Part shown: positions 61,499-64,000 of the stretch, one piece after another | Position numbering within the stretch: the first letter of the stretch is position 1 | How the letters are laid out: each line of letters opens with the position of its first letter | Assembly (NCBI GenBank): GCA_002786025.1 | Contig: NHNW01000006.1 | Coordinates: forward strand, 930,001-994,000 | Origin: Zasmidium citrigriseum | Lineage: Eukaryota > Ascomycota > Dothideomycetes > Mycosphaerellales > Mycosphaerellaceae | DNA: 64,000 nucleotides | Reading direction: 5' to 3' | Notes under the pieces: model-generated | The model's input: only the letters and a program-made list of their open reading frames with translations | Databases searched by the model: none | Told to the model about the DNA's origin: nothing | Position numbers and translations under genes: made by a program

Positions 61499-63028
61499 AT
61501 GTCTTCCAGATTCCGCAAGATGATGGGCAAGCGAAGCGCGAAGAACACGCCGACCGACCCAGGCGAGCTGGATGGTCAAACGGCGACTGACGACAACATC
61601 TCGAATCCAGTCACTCCTGTCAGGAAGGAATCCGACGCACGACACGACCTCAGCGATGTACCGCCGCCACCAGCGAACCAGCTAAGAGCAAATCAGGACC
61701 ATTCGAGAAAGGTCTCGCCCTCCAAGACACTTCTCGACCGATACAAGGAACGCACCGCCAGCTCTGCCACTTCTTCGCCACCTACCATCAAGATTCCCGC
61801 CGCTCCGCCACGTCACAACTCCGACAGCGAGTCACCGAAAGGCACAACACACGAGTCCGACTTCGAACACAACACCCCTCCACTTGCAAACGCCGAGAAG
61901 GCCCTCAGAGGCAAAGGCAAATCTCGTAGCGAGCCCGAGGCTACTAGCAAGGACGACACCCAGATTCGCTTCAATCTGCCAGACAGGACGAAAGCAGACG
62001 AGGAGATGAAGAGGGCCAGAAGCAATGAGAACAGTGGCCCGGAGAGGCAGGGAAAGCGACGAGAGTCCGACCAGCAGCGCTTTACCAGGTCGCACACCCG
62101 TAGAACGGAGCGAGCAGACTCGCAGCAGAACGGGAGCATTAACAACATCGTCGCCAAGGGCAGCGTCTCGAAAGACTCCACCAACGGTCCCAAGAAAGCA
62201 GGCGCGAAAAAGGAGGACCTCAAGGCAGATGGAGCGGACGCTCTCGGCGATGACAAAGACGCCAATCAGTCGAAGTATTCCGACAAGGTCGATGGCGTGG
62301 GAGCAGACTCCAATCAGGTTCTTGGGAGCGCGGCGGACATTCCAGCAGGCCTCGCGATCCGCAAAGCCCATGCATTGCGGACGCCTTCACCAGCAGCAGC
62401 ATCCTCTATCAAGGACGAGGCAGAGCCAGAGGGACCGCCCGCACCATCACCAGCAACGCCACCCGAGAGACCGACCACTCCATCCAGAGAGGACGACGCT
62501 TCACCACCCATACCACCAAAGAGTCCACGTCGCAACGAAGGCAAGTCCGGCAGAGCAGACGACTCATCACCACCAATACCGCCGAGAAGCCCACGTCGCG
62601 ACGAGATCAAGCTCCGCAAAGAAGACACTCAGAAGGAATCTGGTAAAGAAGAAGAGGATCCGCAGAAAGAACCCGCTCCGAAGCCCAAGAGAAAGCAGAA
62701 ATGGTCCTTCAACAACAAACCCGTCTCTCCCCAACCACTCGACGAAGAGCCAGTCCCTACCATGAAAGACAGCCCGGTCGCCGTCCGCCCACCCCTCTAC
62801 GACGAAACGAAGACGCCATCTCAGCAGTGGGAATCCGACTTGGGCTCTAACAGCCGCCCTCCCTACTCCTGGGCGCACACAAAGCGCTGGACTTGCTGTA
62901 GATGCCAGGGCCACACGATTGTCGAGCAGACGGTTTGCAGTAGGATTAAGTGTATGCACGACCGTTGTCCGAGCAAGTGTCGGTTGGAGAGTTTGAACCG
63001 GCCGCAAAGGTCGTCGCTGTCTAAGTAA
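61499..63028 (+). CDS. Disordered Ser/Lys/Pro-rich protein with C-terminal Cys module
   Basis: The frame is intronless and encodes 509 residues. Residues 1-430 are almost free of hydrophobic segments and rich in Ser, Lys, Asp, Glu and Pro, so they should be disordered. Two near-copies of a proline motif (PPIPPKSPRRNEGK and PPIPPRSPRRDEIK) lie at about residues 337-375, DNA 62498-62612, about 66 bases apart. The last 60 residues are different: YSWAHTKRWTCCRCQGHT, then CSRIKCMHDRCPSKC. This spacing (C-C-x-x-C ... C-x4-C-x4-C-x3-C, with one His) looks like a small zinc-binding module that is shared, in my memory, by many uncharacterised fungal proteins. I cannot name a function; a scaffold with SH3-binding motifs is one possibility. 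Confidence 0.65.
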   Translation: MSSRFRKMMGKRSAKNTPTDPGELDGQTATDDNISNPVTPVRKESDARHDLSDVPPPPANQLRANQDHSRKVSPSKTLLDRYKERTASSATSSPPTIKIPAAPPRHNSDSESPKGTTHESDFEHNTPPLANAEKALRGKGKSRSEPEATSKDDTQIRFNLPDRTKADEEMKRARSNENSGPERQGKRRESDQQRFTRSHTRRTERADSQQNGSINNIVAKGSVSKDSTNGPKKAGAKKEDLKADGADALGDDKDANQSKYSDKVDGVGADSNQVLGSAADIPAGLAIRKAHALRTPSPAAASSIKDEAEPEGPPAPSPATPPERPTTPSREDDASPPIPPKSPRRNEGKSGRADDSSPPIPPRSPRRDEIKLRKEDTQKESGKEEEDPQKEPAPKPKRKQKWSFNNKPVSPQPLDEEPVPTMKDSPVAVRPPLYDETKTPSQQWESDLGSNSRPPYSWAHTKRWTCCRCQGHTIVEQTVCSRIKCMHDRCPSKCRLESLNRPQRSSLSK

Positions 63029-63207
63029 TGGCGATGAGGAGCTTGGGTTGGGGGAAGTGAAGGGGCTTCATTAGGATCTGGACGAAGCGCGACACTCGAT
63101 CGATGGGGTTGATTGATTGGATTATGGGCTCCTTGGTTTGGCTTATGGAAGGCTTATGACAAAGGGATTCGTTCGATGAATTGGACTACTATGGAGTGGA
63201 AGCAGGT

Positions 63208-64000
63208 CTAGAAGTAGTCAATCGTCGTCCCCACGCCTCGTTGCCGGGCTTTCTCAATCAAAGCATTGCCCACTGTAATATCCATCAGTCCCAAACCAAC
63301 ACTCTTGTAAATCACATTCCCTCTCGTCAACCACTCTTTCAATCCAGAGTTGTCTTGAAAGTTACATCCCTCTTCCACCTTCTCACCCTTCTCTCTCATC
63401 CGCGCCTCAGCATCCCGCTTCAGCATGAACAACTCGCCTAGCTCGACGACTTGATCTGGCATGAGCTTCGCTTGAATGACTTCGCCTGCTTCTTTGAGAC
63501 ATCCAGAGACTGTATCAACGATGATGGCGCCGCCTTCTTTTTGTCGCTTGTGGATGTGTCGATGTTCATGATGCGGCGCTACGGCGTAGCGAAGGACGTC
63601 TGGATGCAATTCGACCATGTGAGGTTTATATGATCCGATACAGGAGATATACCGTCCCTTCTTCCGGCCCTCGGGGTTGGTAAGGTATGTCGCAGGGAAA
63701 AGTGGCGAGGTGGACGGCGTGCAGCAGAAGATGACATTACTCGCCCGGACGTACTCCTTGATCAGACGGTCGTACTCTCCGTGCATGGGCGTGAGGATGT
63801 TCTTCTTGGTCTTGCTGTTGTACTTCTCGCCAATGTGGTTGATGTAGTCTGGATCATCGGGTTGGGGATTGTACAATCGCATGACACATTTCCTCGCGCT
63901 GTCGAAATTTCGTGTGACGATGTTGAGGTGGTGGATCTCATCGCCTCGGAGGAGGAGCGCGAGGCGGATGTGCCAGTATGCTTGCTTGCCTGCACCGAAG
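63208..64000 (-). CDS. Ornithine cyclodeaminase/mu-crystallin family protein, partial
   Basis: The gene runs off the right edge: the frame is open to the last base, so its N terminus is missing. The visible 264 residues begin at the nucleotide-binding turn FGAGKQAYWHIRLALLL (family G-x-G-x-Q-A; here the first Gly lies at the edge). Next come IVTRNFDSARK, VIFCCTPSTSPLFPATYL, and GRYISCIGSYKPHMVELHPD, the usual S-x-G-x-x-x-P-x-M-x-E-L element. IIVDTVSGCLKEAGEV and VIYKSVGLGLMDITVGNAL finish the second half. The family includes ornithine cyclodeaminase, alanine dehydrogenases and ketimine reductases that use NAD(P). The substrate cannot be told from this part. It converges on the disordered-protein gene with 179 bases between stops. 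Confidence 0.88.
   Translation of the reverse strand, partial: FGAGKQAYWHIRLALLLRGDEIHHLNIVTRNFDSARKCVMRLYNPQPDDPDYINHIGEKYNSKTKKNILTPMHGEYDRLIKEYVRASNVIFCCTPSTSPLFPATYLTNPEGRKKGRYISCIGSYKPHMVELHPDVLRYAVAPHHEHRHIHKRQKEGGAIIVDTVSGCLKEAGEVIQAKLMPDQVVELGELFMLKRDAEARMREKGEKVEEGCNFQDNSGLKEWLTRGNVIYKSVGLGLMDITVGNALIEKARQRGVGTTIDYF

Noticed and set aside
1..64000. Search for a secondary-metabolite cluster, transposons, CRISPR or rRNA
   Set aside because: No PKS, NRPS, terpene or P450 gene, no transposase or reverse transcriptase signature, no long terminal repeats and no regular repeat arrays were seen.

Overview
The window is nuclear DNA from a filamentous ascomycete. Genes are compact and carry many short introns of about 46-62 bases with GT...AG ends and CTRAY-type branch points. 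Several families are typical of Pezizomycotina: a HET-domain protein, a BIM1-like copper protein, an NmrA-type reductase, a GH81 glucanase and an Argonaute. The style (GC-rich, small introns, secreted fungal-only families) fits a Dothideomycete, perhaps Capnodiales/Mycosphaerellales, but that rank is inference. I see no rRNA, tRNA, CRISPR array or recognisable transposon. I call 29 genes with reasonable support, the last cut by the window end, plus one tentative small gene. For the spliced genes I worked out exon joins by hand; reading phase closes across every join listed.

Layout. 1-14 kb: Rtt103-type CID protein, SRR1-like protein, two orphan membrane proteins, a mitochondrial helical-repeat protein divergent from the RIO1 kinase, a BIM1-like GPI-type surface protein, an MFS transporter and an F-box-like protein. 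14.5-21.8 kb: Cu/Zn superoxide dismutase and transaldolase in tandem, a HET protein, an NmrA reductase and a proline-rich orphan. 22.7-28.5 kb: two divergent genes for signal-peptide proteins, a large DUF7029/DUF7223-like protein (11 exons, apparent C-terminal KDEL) and a coiled-coil protein. 28.9-33.4 kb: a mitochondrial EngB-type GTPase and Argonaute. 36-44 kb: a GH81 beta-1,3-glucanase with PIR-like repeats, then GH47 alpha-1,2-mannosidase and ALG8 sharing one 557-base promoter region. 45-64 kb: ITC1 (ISW2-type remodeller subunit), an old yellow enzyme, the four-RRM protein Nrd1/Mrn1, a tRNA ct6A dehydratase divergent from an L-type cargo lectin, a MAPEG protein, a disordered protein with a Cys-rich tail, and a partial ornithine-cyclodeaminase-family gene.

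Most genes are housekeeping and do not form one pathway. Linked themes are N-glycan processing and the secretory route (GH47, ALG8, L-type lectin, KDEL-like protein), oxidative stress and reductant supply (SOD1, transaldolase, MAPEG, OYE), and the cell surface (BIM1-like, GH81). The observations I rate highest are the PIR-like repeats on a GH81 enzyme, the overlap of a KDEL stop with a perfect splice donor, abrupt strand-composition switches inside single genes, and splice-hidden ends in GH47 and ITC1.
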